Assembly: GCF_006715785.1 (NCBI RefSeq) | Contig: NZ_VFNX01000001.1 | Coordinates: 5,374,001 to 5,438,000, forward strand | Length of the DNA stretch: 64,000 nt | From: Streptomyces puniciscabiei | GTDB taxonomy: Bacteria > Actinomycetota > Actinomycetes > Streptomycetales > Streptomycetaceae | Direction of reading: 5' to 3' | Shown here: positions 27,148 to 38,909 of the stretch, piece after piece | Layout of the letters: every line of letters starts with the position of its first letter | Numbering within the stretch: the stretch's first letter is position 1 | Notes under the pieces: model-generated | What the model saw: the letters and a program-made list of their open reading frames with translations, nothing else | Told to the model about the DNA's origin: nothing | The model's database searches: none | Translations under genes and position numbers: made by a program

Positions 27148-27428
27148 GCCGGGGCGCCTTTCTGTGAGGTCTCGCTACGGCTGGTCAGGCCGTCTGCGCT
27201 GGTCTGCGGGGCCACCCCCGTGGGCGTCGCGGACGCCCCTGGCTGCGCACGCGGTGCCTGTTCGGGTGCGTGCACGGCCCCGAGTTCCCCCGCATTGAAG
27301 CGTGTTGACCAGACCCCGACAACACCTCGAACCCGCCATGGCCACCCTGCGCGGGTCGTGGCTCCGCGCCGGGCCTTCCGGCCATGAGCGCCACGCCCTC
27401 CCCCACCGGCCGGTGCGAAGATCGACGT

Positions 27429-27860
27429 GTGACGGAGACCTGGACCTTCGGCGCTGATCGCACGGCTGTGACAGCGGAGGAAGCGGTCGACGTGCTGCTG
27501 CGGCGGATCGCCGAGGGCCGTCTCGAAACGTGGCCGACCAGCTCCGCCGGACGCCTGCTGTCCGTGGTGAGCAACGCCGAGCGCGCCCTGGTGATGTTCC
27601 TCGACGGAGAGGACGATCCGGGCGCCCACGCCGTTGCCGCGGGATCCGGAGGGCTGAGCGGGGGTTTCCGGACGGCGAACGGGCGGTGCGGCGCGTACCC
27701 CGGCCAGGACGCCGCACCGCTCGACGAGGCGTTCCGGATCGTCCGGCATCTGATCGGCACGGGCGGCCGCCGACGGACACCGGATGGGCTGTGGACAGGT
27801 GAGCGGCACGGGCGTGGGCGTTGTCCACAGGCCCGACGCGGTGTCGGTGCTCGCCAGTAG
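27429..27860 (+). CDS. Imm1-like immunity-type protein
   Basis: 143 residues. The core matches the Imm1 family of polymorphic-toxin immunity proteins: RALVMFLDGEDDPGAHAV, GGLSGGFRTANGRCGAYP and APLDEAFRIVRHLIGTG. The GTG at 27429 is chosen since upstream codons look non-coding. The expected domain ends near residue 115. The last 25 or so basic residues run through the uvrC promoter box (27841-27863), so the tail may be read-through sequence of little importance. No toxin gene is adjacent, which suggests an orphan immunity gene or a different cellular role. Confidence 0.7.
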   Translation: MTETWTFGADRTAVTAEEAVDVLLRRIAEGRLETWPTSSAGRLLSVVSNAERALVMFLDGEDDPGAHAVAAGSGGLSGGFRTANGRCGAYPGQDAAPLDEAFRIVRHLIGTGGRRRTPDGLWTGERHGRGRCPQARRGVGARQ

Positions 27861-27863
27861 GGT
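27841..27863 (+). promoter_or_regulatory. RecA-NDp/PafBC-type promoter of uvrC
   Basis: GTGTCGGTG (27841-27849), 8 nt, TAGGGT (27858-27863). The uvrC ATG is 7 nt further on, predicting a leaderless transcript. The first base deviates from the consensus T. The box overlaps the end of the Imm1-like reading frame. Confidence 0.78.
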
Positions 27864-27870
27864 GTGAGAC

Positions 27871-29961
27871 ATGGCCGACCCCTCCAGCTACCGCCCCAGG
27901 CCGGGTGAGATCCCGGACTCCCCCGGGGTGTACAGGTTCCGTGACGAGCACCGCCGGGTGATCTACGTCGGAAAGGCGAAAAGCCTGCGCCAGCGCCTGG
28001 CGAACTACTTCCAGGACCTGGCGAACCTGCACCCGCGCACCCGGACGATGGTGACCACCGCCGCGTCCGTGGAGTGGACCGTGGTGTCCACGGAGGTCGA
28101 GGCCCTCCAGCTGGAGTACTCCTGGATCAAGGAGTACGACCCCCGGTTCAACGTCAAGTACCGAGACGACAAGAGCTACCCGTACCTCGCGGTGACCATG
28201 AACGAGGAGTTTCCGCGTGTGCAGGTGATGCGCGGTCACAAGAAGAAGGGCGTCCGGTACTTCGGGCCGTACGCGCACGCGTGGGCCATCCGGGACACCG
28301 TCGACCTGCTGCTGCGCGTGTTCCCGGTGCGCACCTGCTCGGCCGGCGTGTTCAAGAACGCCGCCCGCACCGGCCGCCCCTGCCTGCTCGGCTACATCGG
28401 CAAGTGCTCCGCCCCCTGCGTCGGCCGGATCAGCCCCGAGGACCACCGGGAGCTGGCCGAGGAGTTCTGCGACTTCATGGCCGGCCGCACCGGCACCTAC
28501 CTCCGCCGTCTGGAGAAGCAGATGACGGAGGCGGCCGAGGAGATGGAGTACGAGCGGGCGGCGCGGCTGCGCGACGACATCGAGGCCCTGAAGAAGGCCA
28601 TGGAGAAGAACGCCGTCGTGCTCGCCGACGCGACGGACGCCGACCTCATCGCCGTCGCCGAGGACGAGCTGGAGGCGGCCGTGCAGATCTTCCACGTGCG
28701 CGGTGGCCGGGTGCGCGGCCAGCGCGGCTGGGTGACCGACAAGGTGGAGGAGATCACCACCGGCGCCCTCGTCGAGCACGCCCTGCAGCAGCTCTACGGC
28801 GAGGAGAGCGGGGACGCCGTGCCCAAGGAGGTCCTGGTCCCGGCGCTGCCCGAGCCCGTCGAGCCCGTCCAGGAGTGGCTGACCGGCCGCCGCGGGGCGA
28901 ACGTGTCGCTGCGCATCCCGCAGCGGGGCGACAAGAAGGCGCTCATGGAGACCGTGCAGCGCAACGCCCAGCAGGCCCTCGCGCTGCACAAGACCAAGCG
29001 CGCCTCCGACCTGACCACGCGCTCGCGCGCCCTGGAGGAGATCGCCGAGGCCCTCGACCTGGACAGCGCCCCGCTGCGCATCGAGTGCTACGACATCTCG
29101 CATCTCCAGGGGGACGACGTGGTCGCCTCCATGGTCGTCTTCGAGGACGGCCTGCAGCGCAAGAGCGAGTACCGCCGCTTCCAGATCAAGGGCTTCGCGG
29201 GCCAGGACGACGTCCGCTCCATGCACGAGGTGATCACCCGCCGCTTCAAGCGGTACCTCGCCGAGAAGGAGAGGACGGGGGAGTGGGCCGAGGGCTCCGA
29301 TGATTCCCTCTCCGACGGCGACGGTGCGCTCACCGGCACGGAAGGGGTCACCGACTCCCTCAAGGACGACGACGGCCGCCCCAAGAAGTTCGCGTACCCG
29401 CCCCAGCTGGTCGTCGTCGACGGCGGGCAACCCCAGGTCGCCGCCGCCCGGCGCGCCCTGGACGAGCTGGGCATCGACGACATCGCCGTCTGCGGCCTCG
29501 CCAAGCGCCTGGAGGAGGTCTGGCTGCCCGGCGACGACGACCCGGTGGTACTGCCCCGCACCAGTGAAGGGCTGTATCTGCTCCAGCGTGTGCGGGACGA
29601 GGCCCACCGGTTCGCGATCACCTATCAGCGCACCAAGCGCGCCAAGCGCTTCCGGGCCGGCCCCCTGGACGACGTCCCCGGCCTCGGCGAGACCCGCAAA
29701 CAGGCGCTCATCAAGCATTTCGGCTCGGTGAAAAGGCTGCGGTCCGCCACAATCGAGCAGATCCAGGAGGTCCCGGGGATAGGCCGGAAGACGGCCGAGA
29801 CCATCGCTGCGGCCCTCGCCCAGGCGGCTCCGGCCGCCCCCGCCGTGAACACGGCGACTGGAGAGATCATTGATGACGGGGAACCCGAGACGACGGCGGG
29901 TACCCCGGGGGAGCCCGTGACCGCGGGCCTCCCGGACGAACGACGGGGGCAGGAGAGATGA
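27871..29961 (+). CDS. uvrC: excinuclease ABC subunit UvrC
   Basis: 696-residue dual-incision nuclease of nucleotide excision repair. The N-terminal GIY-YIG domain ([26 protein letters not shown]) makes the 3' cut. The UVR motif ([15 protein letters not shown]) binds UvrB. The RNase H-like domain ([40 protein letters not shown]) makes the 5' cut. A helix-hairpin-helix pair ([33 protein letters not shown]) ends the core. An acidic low-complexity insert ([18 protein letters not shown], about residues 471-500) interrupts the nuclease domain. The C-terminal 45 residues are disordered. It overlaps rapZ by 4 bp (ATGA). Confidence 0.97.
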   Translation: MADPSSYRPRPGEIPDSPGVYRFRDEHRRVIYVGKAKSLRQRLANYFQDLANLHPRTRTMVTTAASVEWTVVSTEVEALQLEYSWIKEYDPRFNVKYRDDKSYPYLAVTMNEEFPRVQVMRGHKKKGVRYFGPYAHAWAIRDTVDLLLRVFPVRTCSAGVFKNAARTGRPCLLGYIGKCSAPCVGRISPEDHRELAEEFCDFMAGRTGTYLRRLEKQMTEAAEEMEYERAARLRDDIEALKKAMEKNAVVLADATDADLIAVAEDELEAAVQIFHVRGGRVRGQRGWVTDKVEEITTGALVEHALQQLYGEESGDAVPKEVLVPALPEPVEPVQEWLTGRRGANVSLRIPQRGDKKALMETVQRNAQQALALHKTKRASDLTTRSRALEEIAEALDLDSAPLRIECYDISHLQGDDVVASMVVFEDGLQRKSEYRRFQIKGFAGQDDVRSMHEVITRRFKRYLAEKERTGEWAEGSDDSLSDGDGALTGTEGVTDSLKDDDGRPKKFAYPPQLVVVDGGQPQVAAARRALDELGIDDIAVCGLAKRLEEVWLPGDDDPVVLPRTSEGLYLLQRVRDEAHRFAITYQRTKRAKRFRAGPLDDVPGLGETRKQALIKHFGSVKRLRSATIEQIQEVPGIGRKTAETIAAALAQAAPAAPAVNTATGEIIDDGEPETTAGTPGEPVTAGLPDERRGQER

Positions 29962-30977
29962 CGGAGCACGACGCACAACCCACAGCGGCGCGAGATCGGG
30001 CCCACGAGGAAGCGGGGCAGGATCAGCGGCACCCCGCGGCCGGCGAGCAGCCCGCCGCCCAGGAAAACGGAGCACAGGTGAGCACGGACGGTACGCCGGC
30101 CTCGGGCCCGGAAGCGGCCATCCCCGAGCTGGTGATCATCTCCGGCATGTCCGGAGCGGGACGGTCGACGGCGGCGAAGTGTCTGGAGGACCTCGGCTGG
30201 TTCGTCGTGGACAACCTCCCGCCCGCCCTCATCCCCACCATGGTGGAGCTGGGCGCCCGCTCGCAGGGCAACGTGGCCCGGATCGCGGTCGTCGTGGACG
30301 TCCGCGGCCGGCGCTTCTTCGACAATCTGCGTGAATCCCTCGCCGACCTCGACACCCGGGGCGTCACGAGGCGGATCGTCTTCCTCGAGTCCTCCGACGA
30401 GGCCCTGGTGCGCCGCTTCGAGTCGGTGCGCCGCCCGCACCCGCTGCAGGGCGACGGCCGCATCGTGGACGGCATCGCCGCCGAGCGCGAGCTGCTGCGC
30501 GAGCTGCGCGGAGACGCCGACCTGGTGATCGACACCTCCAGCCTGAACGTGCACGAGCTGCGCGCCAAGATGGACGCCCAGTTCGCCGGCGAGGAGGAGC
30601 CCGAGCTGCGGGCCACCGTGATGTCGTTCGGCTTCAAGTACGGCCTCCCGGTCGACGCCGACCTGGTCGCGGACATGCGGTTCCTGCCGAACCCGCACTG
30701 GGTCCCGGAGCTGCGCCCGTTCACCGGCCTGAACGAGGAGGTGTCGGCGTACGTCTTCAACCAGCCCGGCGCGAAGGAGTTCCTCGACCGCTACGCCGAA
30801 CTGCTGCGGCTCATCGCCGCGGGCTACCGGCGTGAGGGCAAGCGGTATGTGACCATCGCCATCGGCTGCACCGGTGGTAAGCACCGTTCGGTCGCGGTGT
30901 CGGAGAAGCTCGCCGCGCGCCTCGCGGCCGAGGGTGTGGAGACGGTGGTCGTACACCGGGACATGGGACGGGAATGA
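29958..30977 (+). CDS. rapZ: RapZ-family nucleotide-binding protein
   Basis: 339 residues: an extended, disordered N-terminus of about 50 residues, then the P-loop domain ([35 protein letters not shown]) and the C-terminal domain ([41 protein letters not shown]). In E. coli RapZ steers decay of the GlmZ RNA. The role in Streptomyces is unsettled. The Walker A has Arg69 where the usual Lys stands (GMSGAGRS). The gene is the second in uvrC-rapZ-yvcK-whiA, with ATGA overlaps on both sides, indicating tight translational coupling. Confidence 0.93.
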   Translation: MTEHDAQPTAARDRAHEEAGQDQRHPAAGEQPAAQENGAQVSTDGTPASGPEAAIPELVIISGMSGAGRSTAAKCLEDLGWFVVDNLPPALIPTMVELGARSQGNVARIAVVVDVRGRRFFDNLRESLADLDTRGVTRRIVFLESSDEALVRRFESVRRPHPLQGDGRIVDGIAAERELLRELRGDADLVIDTSSLNVHELRAKMDAQFAGEEEPELRATVMSFGFKYGLPVDADLVADMRFLPNPHWVPELRPFTGLNEEVSAYVFNQPGAKEFLDRYAELLRLIAAGYRREGKRYVTIAIGCTGGKHRSVAVSEKLAARLAAEGVETVVVHRDMGRE

Positions 30978-32065
30978 CGGAACGTACACGGCGGCTCGGC
31001 AGGCTGCGCCGGATGGTGCCGGAGGGGCGCTCCAGCCGCGCCACGGCCGAGGGGACGGCCCGCCCCGCCGAGGCCCGCGGCGGCCGGCCACGCCGCCGGG
31101 GTGCTCAGCCCAAGGTGGTCGCGCTCGGCGGCGGCATGGGCCTGTCCGCCTCGCTCGCCGCGCTGCGCCGGATCACCGGCGACCTCACCGCCGTCGTCAC
31201 CGTGGCCGATGACGGCGGCTCCAGCGGCCGGCTGCGCGACGAGCTGGGTGTGCTGCCGCCCGGCGACCTGCGCAAGGCGCTGGCCGCGCTGTGCGGCGAC
31301 GACGAGTGGGGCCAGACCTGGGCCCGGGTCATCCAGCACCGCTTCCAGTCCAAGGGCGATCTGCACGAGCACGCTGTCGGCAATCTGCTGATCGTCGCCC
31401 TGTGGGAGCAGCTCGGCGACCACGTGCAGGCCCTGGACCTGGTCGGCAAGCTGCTCGGCGCGCACGGCCGGGTGCTGCCGATGTCCGCCGTGCCGCTGGA
31501 GCTGCAGGCTCTGGTCAAGGGCCACGACCCGGAGCGCCCGGACGAGGTGGACACCGTGCGCGGGCAGGCGAACGTCGCGCTCACGCCCGGTGAGGTCCAG
31601 TCGGTGCACCTGGTGCCGCACGACCCGCCGGCCGTGCCCGAGGCCGTGGCGGCGGTGCTGGACGCGGACTGGGTGGTGCTCGGTCCCGGCTCCTGGTTCT
31701 CCTCGGTGATCCCGCACCTGCTCGTCCCCGAGCTGCTGGACGCCCTCACCGAGACCAAAGCACGCAAGGTGCTGTCCCTGAACCTCGCGCCGCAGCCCGG
31801 AGAAACCGAGGGCTTCTCCCCGCAGCGTCATTTGGAGGTTTTGGGCCGACACGCCCCTAAACTCGCCCTGGACGTGGTGCTGGCCGACGAGGCCGCCGTG
31901 CCCGACCGCGACTCGCTCACCGAGGCCGCCAAACGGCTGGGAGCCGCGATCGAGCTGGCGCCGGTGGCCTGGACCGACGGAACACCCCGGCACGACCCGG
32001 AGCTGTTGGCCGCCGCGTACGACCGTATTTTTCGGATGCATGGAAGGATCGGCCCATGGCGATGA
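30974..32065 (+). CDS. yvcK: YvcK/CofD-like protein (gluconeogenesis factor family)
   Basis: 363 residues. Basic N-terminal tail of about 45 residues, then [18 protein letters not shown] (nucleotide-sugar-binding glycine loop), [45 protein letters not shown] and [19 protein letters not shown]. YvcK homologues bind UDP-sugars and influence cell-wall synthesis and carbon metabolism in Bacillus and mycobacteria. It sits between rapZ (4-bp overlap) and whiA (10-bp overlap). Confidence 0.93.
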   Translation: MTERTRRLGRLRRMVPEGRSSRATAEGTARPAEARGGRPRRRGAQPKVVALGGGMGLSASLAALRRITGDLTAVVTVADDGGSSGRLRDELGVLPPGDLRKALAALCGDDEWGQTWARVIQHRFQSKGDLHEHAVGNLLIVALWEQLGDHVQALDLVGKLLGAHGRVLPMSAVPLELQALVKGHDPERPDEVDTVRGQANVALTPGEVQSVHLVPHDPPAVPEAVAAVLDADWVVLGPGSWFSSVIPHLLVPELLDALTETKARKVLSLNLAPQPGETEGFSPQRHLEVLGRHAPKLALDVVLADEAAVPDRDSLTEAAKRLGAAIELAPVAWTDGTPRHDPELLAAAYDRIFRMHGRIGPWR

Positions 32066-33045
32066 CGGCAGCGGTGAAGGACGAGATCTCCCGGCTCCCC
32101 GTCACCCGGACCTGCTGCAGGAAGGCGGAGGTCTCCGCCATTCTGCGGTTCGCCGGCGGCCTTCACCTGGTGAGCGGGCGCATCGTGATCGAGGCGGAGC
32201 TGGACACCGCGATGGCGGCCCGCCGTCTCAAGCGGGACATCCTGGAGATCTTCGGCCACAGTTCCGAGCTGATCGTGATGGCGCCCGGCGGGCTGCGCCG
32301 GGGCTCGCGGTATGTCGTGCGGGTCGTCGCGGGCGGTGACCAGCTGGCCCGCCAGACGGGTCTCGTGGACGGCCGGGGCCGCCCGATCCGCGGACTGCCC
32401 CCGCAGGTGGTCTCCGGGGCCACCTGCGACGCGGAGGCGGCCTGGCGCGGGGCCTTCCTGGCACACGGCTCGCTGACCGAGCCCGGCCGTTCCTCCTCCC
32501 TGGAGGTGACCTGCCCGGGCCCGGAGGCCGCGCTCGCGCTGGTCGGCGCCGCCCGCCGGCTGTCGATCGCCGCGAAGGCCCGCGAGGTGCGCGGCGTGGA
32601 CCGGGTGGTCGTCCGTGACGGCGACGCGATCGGCGCGCTGCTGACCCGGCTCGGCGCGCACGAGTCGGTGCTGGCCTGGGAGGAGCGCCGGATGCGCCGT
32701 GAGGTGCGGGCCACGGCCAACCGGCTCGCCAACTTCGACGACGCCAACCTGCGCCGCTCGGCCCGGGCCGCCGTGGCCGCCGGTGCGCGGGTGCAGCGGG
32801 CGCTGGAGATCCTGGGCGACGAGGTTCCCGAGCACCTCGCCGCCGCCGGTCGCCTGCGCATGGAGCACAAGCAGGCCTCGCTGGAGGAGCTGGGCGCGCT
32901 CGCCGACCCGCCGCTGACGAAGGACGCGGTCGCGGGCCGTATCCGCCGCCTGCTGGCCATGGCCGACAAGCGCGCCGCCGACCTCGGCATCCCGGGCACG
33001 GAGGCCAACCTCACCGAGGAGCTTGCGGACAACCTGGCCGGCTGA
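32056..33045 (+). CDS. whiA: sporulation transcription factor WhiA
   Basis: 329-residue WhiA, which in Streptomyces acts with WhiB to start sporulation septation and controls many cell-division genes. The N-terminal domain is LAGLIDADG-endonuclease-like ([43 protein letters not shown]) without nuclease function. The C-terminal HTH is [29 protein letters not shown]. The ATG at 32056 lies inside the end of yvcK. The family is a single-copy marker of Gram-positives, and the operon order matches Firmicutes and actinobacteria. A hairpin starts right at the stop codon. Confidence 0.96.
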   Translation: MAMTAAVKDEISRLPVTRTCCRKAEVSAILRFAGGLHLVSGRIVIEAELDTAMAARRLKRDILEIFGHSSELIVMAPGGLRRGSRYVVRVVAGGDQLARQTGLVDGRGRPIRGLPPQVVSGATCDAEAAWRGAFLAHGSLTEPGRSSSLEVTCPGPEAALALVGAARRLSIAAKAREVRGVDRVVVRDGDAIGALLTRLGAHESVLAWEERRMRREVRATANRLANFDDANLRRSARAAVAAGARVQRALEILGDEVPEHLAAAGRLRMEHKQASLEELGALADPPLTKDAVAGRIRRLLAMADKRAADLGIPGTEANLTEELADNLAG

Positions 33046-33070
33046 CCGGTCTCCTCGCCAAGAGGCCGGT
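33045..33070 (+). terminator. hairpin at the end of whiA
   Basis: ACCGGTCTC (33045-33053) and GAGGCCGGT (33062-33070) form a 9-bp stem (one G-U pair) with a 7-nt loop, beginning at the last base of the whiA stop. No T-run follows, as is common in Streptomyces. Confidence 0.6.
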
Positions 33071-33219
33071 GCCGAGGCCCAGTCGGGACTCGGGCGCCGG
33101 CCTTCGCGCTCCTGGCAGCCGCTCATTTGCATGGCTATGAGGCGCTCTTGACTCGATCAAGGGGTGGCATGAACCTGGCAACCGTTCGCCGCTGTGGCGG
33201 ACCACCGCTAGGGGGGTTC

Positions 33220-36174
33220 ATGAGACACAGAGCGAGATCGATCCTCGCTGTCGGCGCGCTCCTGATCGGCGGAGCGAGCCTCGCACCCGTGGCCCAGGCG
33301 CGGAGCGGAAGTCCGGCGACGTCCGATCCTGACGCGGTCAAGGTCTTCCGCGCCGACGTCACCAAGCAGCAGGTACCCCTGCTTCTCAAGGCCGGCCAGG
33401 ACGGTGAGGAACTCGCCGAGCAGGTCACCGGCGGCGGGAAGGCCCAGGTCGAGGTCTACCTCACCGAGCGACAGGCCGCGAAGCTCCGTGAACAGGGCGT
33501 GGCCCTGACCGAGCACACCGTTGCGGCCAAGGCCGAGGCGCTCATCGAGAAGGCGTCCCAGGGCGTGTTCCGCCCGTACGGCGGACGGAGCGGACTCAAG
33601 GAGGAGATTCTGCGGACCGCCCGGGCCAACTCCGGCCTGACCAAGGTCGAGTCCATCGGAAAGACCGTCAACGGCCAGGACATCCTCGCCCTGAAACTGA
33701 CCGGGAACGCCCGCAGGACGAAGGACGGCTCCAAGCCGTCCGTGCTGTATCTGTCCAACCAGCACGCGCGCGAGTGGATCACACCGGAGATGACCCGGCG
33801 TCTGATGCACTACTACCTGGACCACTACACGACCGACAAGCGCGTCCGGAAGATCGTCGACACCACCGAACTGTGGTTCGTCATCTCGGCCAACCCCGAT
33901 GGCTACGACTACACGTTCAAGAACTCCACGACCCGCCTGTGGCGCAAGAACCTGCGGGACGTCAACGGCGACGGCGTGATCGGCACCGGCGACGGCGTCG
34001 ACCTCAACCGCAACTTCCCCTACAAGTGGGGCTACGACGACGAGGGCTCGTCGCCCAACCCCACCAGCGAGACCTACCGCGGCGCGAGTCCCGAGTCCGA
34101 GCCCGAGACCAAGGCGCTGGACGGCTTCGAGAAGCGCATCGGGTTCCGGTACGCCGTCAACTACCACTCCGCCGCCGAACTCCTCCTCTACGGCGTCGGC
34201 TGGCAGGTCGCCACCCCCACCCCGGACGACGTCCTCTACAAGGCGCTCGCCGGCACCCCGGACCACCCGGCCATCCCCGGCTACCGTTCGCAGGTCTCCT
34301 CGGAGCTGTACACCACCAACGGCGAGGCGGACGGGCACGCGTCGAACGTCAACGGCATCGCGATGTTCACCCCGGAGATGTCGACCTGCCAGACCGCGTC
34401 GGAGATCGACCCGAACGACGCCTGGAAACCCGAGGACTGCCAGTCGGTCTTCAACTTCCCCGACGACGAGAAGCTGATCCAGCAGGAGTTCGCCAAGAAC
34501 ATCCCGTTCGCGCTCTCCGTCGCCGAGACCGCCGTACACCCGGACCGCCCGGTCTCCTCGGTCGGGCTGAGCGCCGCCGACTTCACCCCGGCCGCGTTCC
34601 CCACGTCGTACGCGCGGGGCGCGGACCAGGAGGTCTCCGTCGTCGTCCGCAAGGCGATCCGCGACAAGCGGCTGAAGTACCGCGTGGACGGCGGCCGTAC
34701 GCACGACGGGGCGCTGCGGCACTGGAAGGGCGGCAGGACCTACGGCGGCCACGACGACCTGTACTTCGACGAGTACCGGGCCACGGTGCGGGGCGGCGAG
34801 CCGGGAGACAGGGTGGAGGTGTGGTTCACCGGCGAGACGAAGAGCGGCAGGAAGGTCTCCAGCCCGCACTTCACCTACACCGTCGCCGAGCGGCCGAAGG
34901 CCGACACGCTCGTCGTCGCCGAGGAGGGCGCGGCCGCCACGCAGGCGCAGAAGTACGCGGACGCGGTCCGGGCTGCCGGGCACCGGGCGATCGTCTGGGA
35001 CGTCGCCACGCAGGGCGCCCCGGACGCGCTCGGCGTGCTGAAGCACTTCCGCACGGTCGTGCACTACTCCGGCGTGCACGGCCCCGGCAACGCCACCCAG
35101 CTCCAGCTGCGCGCCTACCTCAACGAGGGCGGCAGGCTGATCGAGGCCGGTGAGCTGGCCGGCGGCAGCGTCGACCTGGGCGGCGGCACCCTCTCGGACG
35201 ACTTCAGCCAGTACTACCTGGGCGCCTACAGCCGTACGTCGACCAAGGGAGCCACCGGCTTCACCGGTACCGGCGCCCTGGAGGGCTACTCCGGTGCCCT
35301 CGGCGACGCGCCCGGCGATCCGCTGGACGCGGCCGGCACCTACGGCGTCACCTCCGACGAGCTTCCGGTGTCTGCGTATCCGCAGTTCAAGAGCGCGGGC
35401 GCGGGACGGTTCGCCGGGGCGGCCAGCCCCTACGGGCCGTACTCCGGCTCCTACATGGCCGCCGCCGTGCACACCGACGACGCCTACAAGCGCCTCACCC
35501 GCACCATCGACCTCACCGGTGTCAGCGCTGCCGACAAGCCGGCCCTGCGTACCCGGCTGCTGTGGGACACCGAACCGGGCTACGACCACGCGGTGATCGA
35601 GGCGCACACCGTCGGCGCCGACGACTGGACCACGCTGCCGGAGACCGGAGGCGCCACGAGGACGGACGTGCCGGCGGACTGCGGACAGGGGTTCCTGATC
35701 GCCGAGCACCCCTGGCTGAAGCACTACCTCACGCTCGCGGACAACGCCTGCACCGCGACCGGGTCGACGGGCTCCTGGAACAGCCTCAGCGGCAGCTCCG
35801 GCGGCTGGCGGCAGGTCGGCTTCGACCTGAGCGCCTACGCCGGGGAGTCCGTCGAGATCTCGATCAGCTACATCACCGACCCGGGCACCGGCGGACACGG
35901 AGTCCTCGCCGACGACACCTCGCTCGTCGTGGGCGGGACGGCGAAGGAGACCGAGGGATTCGAGTCGTCCCTGGGCGCCTGGCACGTCGCCGGACCGCCC
36001 ACGGGCAGCCCGCCGGCCCTGAAGGACTGGGCACGCTCCGGGGCGTTGTTCCAGACGTACGGAGCGGTCACCACGGACGACACGGTGCTGCTCGGTTTCG
36101 GCCTGGAACAGGTGTCGTCGGCGGCCGACCGGGCAGCCCTGTTGAGGAAGGCCTTCGCGGCCCTCGGCGGGTGA
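33220..36174 (+). CDS. large secreted M14 zinc carboxypeptidase with accessory C-terminal domains
   Basis: 984 residues. A signal peptide (MRHRARSILAVGALLIGGAS, cleavage near AQA-RS) and propeptide-like region lead to an M14 peptidase domain at about 120-460. Zinc ligands are His182 and Glu185 in NQHAREW and His316 in VNYHSAAE. The substrate-binding NRNFPYKWG and probable catalytic Glu386 (MFTPEMS) are also seen. A class-I-glutaminase-like segment (ADTLVVAEEGAAATQ, HGPGNATQLQLRAYLNEGG) follows at about 565-680. A beta-rich, immune-inhibitor-A/MAM-like end (residues about 790-940) completes it. It probably degrades extracellular peptides. The ATG at 33220 follows GGGGGG and begins the signal peptide. 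Confidence 0.88.
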   Translation: MRHRARSILAVGALLIGGASLAPVAQARSGSPATSDPDAVKVFRADVTKQQVPLLLKAGQDGEELAEQVTGGGKAQVEVYLTERQAAKLREQGVALTEHTVAAKAEALIEKASQGVFRPYGGRSGLKEEILRTARANSGLTKVESIGKTVNGQDILALKLTGNARRTKDGSKPSVLYLSNQHAREWITPEMTRRLMHYYLDHYTTDKRVRKIVDTTELWFVISANPDGYDYTFKNSTTRLWRKNLRDVNGDGVIGTGDGVDLNRNFPYKWGYDDEGSSPNPTSETYRGASPESEPETKALDGFEKRIGFRYAVNYHSAAELLLYGVGWQVATPTPDDVLYKALAGTPDHPAIPGYRSQVSSELYTTNGEADGHASNVNGIAMFTPEMSTCQTASEIDPNDAWKPEDCQSVFNFPDDEKLIQQEFAKNIPFALSVAETAVHPDRPVSSVGLSAADFTPAAFPTSYARGADQEVSVVVRKAIRDKRLKYRVDGGRTHDGALRHWKGGRTYGGHDDLYFDEYRATVRGGEPGDRVEVWFTGETKSGRKVSSPHFTYTVAERPKADTLVVAEEGAAATQAQKYADAVRAAGHRAIVWDVATQGAPDALGVLKHFRTVVHYSGVHGPGNATQLQLRAYLNEGGRLIEAGELAGGSVDLGGGTLSDDFSQYYLGAYSRTSTKGATGFTGTGALEGYSGALGDAPGDPLDAAGTYGVTSDELPVSAYPQFKSAGAGRFAGAASPYGPYSGSYMAAAVHTDDAYKRLTRTIDLTGVSAADKPALRTRLLWDTEPGYDHAVIEAHTVGADDWTTLPETGGATRTDVPADCGQGFLIAEHPWLKHYLTLADNACTATGSTGSWNSLSGSSGGWRQVGFDLSAYAGESVEISISYITDPGTGGHGVLADDTSLVVGGTAKETEGFESSLGAWHVAGPPTGSPPALKDWARSGALFQTYGAVTTDDTVLLGFGLEQVSSAADRAALLRKAFAALGG

Positions 36175-37548
<1,374 letters not shown>

Positions 37549-37585
37549 TCGCCGCAGATCGCGGCAGCAGGACCTTGAAGTGAGA

Positions 37586-37627
37586 ACAGGGCCCGGGCAG
37601 CGCACCGCCGCGCTGTCCGGGCCCTGT
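37586..37627 (+). terminator. strong hairpin between gap and pgk
   Basis: An 18-bp stem: 37586-37603 (ACAGGGCCCGGGCAGCGC) pairs with 37610-37627 with one G-U pair and a 6-nt loop. It separates gap from pgk. A separate -10-like TACGAT (37651-37656) follows. Confidence 0.82.
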
Positions 37628-37692
37628 CTCGCGTACAGACCACGTCCTTTTACGATCAGGTGCACCACGAGCCCTCCTTTGGAGTCCACTCA

Positions 37693-38904
37693 ATGAAGAC
37701 GATCGACGAACTTCTCGCCGCCGGCCTGAGCGGCAAGCGGGTCTTCGTCCGCGCCGACCTCAACGTGCCGCTGGAGAGCGGCACCATCACCGACGACGGC
37801 CGCATCCGCGCCGTGCTGCCCACCGTCAAGGCCCTCGCGGACGCGGGCGCCAAGGTGGTCGTCGCCTCGCACCTGGGCCGCCCCAAGGGCGCCCCCGACC
37901 CCGCCTTCTCCCTCGCGCCGGCCGCCTCCCGCCTGGGTGAACTCCTCGGCTCCGCCGTGGCCTTCGCGACCGACACCGTCGGCCGGTCCGCCCAGGACAC
38001 GGTCGCCGGACTCACCGACGGCCATGTCGCCGTCCTGGAGAACCTCCGCTTCAACCCCGGCGAGACGTCCAAGGACGACGCCGAGCGCGGTGCCTTCGCC
38101 GACCAGCTCGCCGCCCTCGCCGACGTCTACGTCGGTGACGGCTTCGGCGCGGTCCACCGGGGGCACGCCTCCGTCTACGACCTGCCGAAGAGGCTGCCGC
38201 ACTACGCCGGCTACCTCATCGCCACCGAGGTCGGCGTCCTGAAGCAGCTCACCGAGGACGTCAAGCGCCCCTACGTCGTCGCGCTCGGCGGCGCCAAGGT
38301 CTCCGACAAGCTCGCCGTCATCGACCAGCTGCTCGGCAAGGCCGACCGCCTGCTCATCGGCGGCGGCATGGCCTACACCTTCCTCAAGGCCAAGGGCTAC
38401 GAGGTCGGCATCTCCCTCCTGCAGGAGGACCAGATCCCGGCCGTCACGGAGTACATGGAGCGCGCCGAGAAGCTGGGCGTCGAGCTGGTGCTCCCCGTCG
38501 ACGTCCTGGTCTCCCGGGAGTTCCCGGACCTGAAGACCAAGGCGCCGGCCGACTACACCGTGGTCGACGCGGACAAGATCCCCGCCGACCAGGAGGGCCT
38601 GGACATCGGCCCGAAGACCCGAGAGCTGTACGCCTCGAAGCTCGCCGACGCCGCGACCGTCTTCTGGAACGGTCCCATGGGCGTCTTCGAGCACCCCGAC
38701 TACGCCCAGGGCACCGCCGCGGTCGCCCAGGCCCTCGTCGACTCGAACGGCTTCTCCGTCGTCGGCGGCGGTGACTCCGCCGCTGCCGTGCGCACGCTCG
38801 GCTTCGACGAGAACGCATTCGGCCACATCTCGACCGGTGGCGGCGCCTCCCTCGAATACCTCGAGGGCAAGACGCTCCCCGGCCTCGCCGCACTGGAGGA
38901 CTGA
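37693..38904 (+). CDS. pgk: phosphoglycerate kinase
   Basis: 403-residue monomeric PGK converting 1,3-bisphosphoglycerate and ADP to 3-phosphoglycerate and ATP. Motifs: [52 protein letters not shown], the ADP-binding [14 protein letters not shown] and the C-terminal [11 protein letters not shown] and [19 protein letters not shown]. The ATG at 37693 follows GGAG at 37681-37684. It lies 5 bp upstream of tpiA. Confidence 0.97.
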   Translation: MKTIDELLAAGLSGKRVFVRADLNVPLESGTITDDGRIRAVLPTVKALADAGAKVVVASHLGRPKGAPDPAFSLAPAASRLGELLGSAVAFATDTVGRSAQDTVAGLTDGHVAVLENLRFNPGETSKDDAERGAFADQLAALADVYVGDGFGAVHRGHASVYDLPKRLPHYAGYLIATEVGVLKQLTEDVKRPYVVALGGAKVSDKLAVIDQLLGKADRLLIGGGMAYTFLKAKGYEVGISLLQEDQIPAVTEYMERAEKLGVELVLPVDVLVSREFPDLKTKAPADYTVVDADKIPADQEGLDIGPKTRELYASKLADAATVFWNGPMGVFEHPDYAQGTAAVAQALVDSNGFSVVGGGDSAAAVRTLGFDENAFGHISTGGGASLEYLEGKTLPGLAALED

Positions 38905-38909
38905 CCTCA

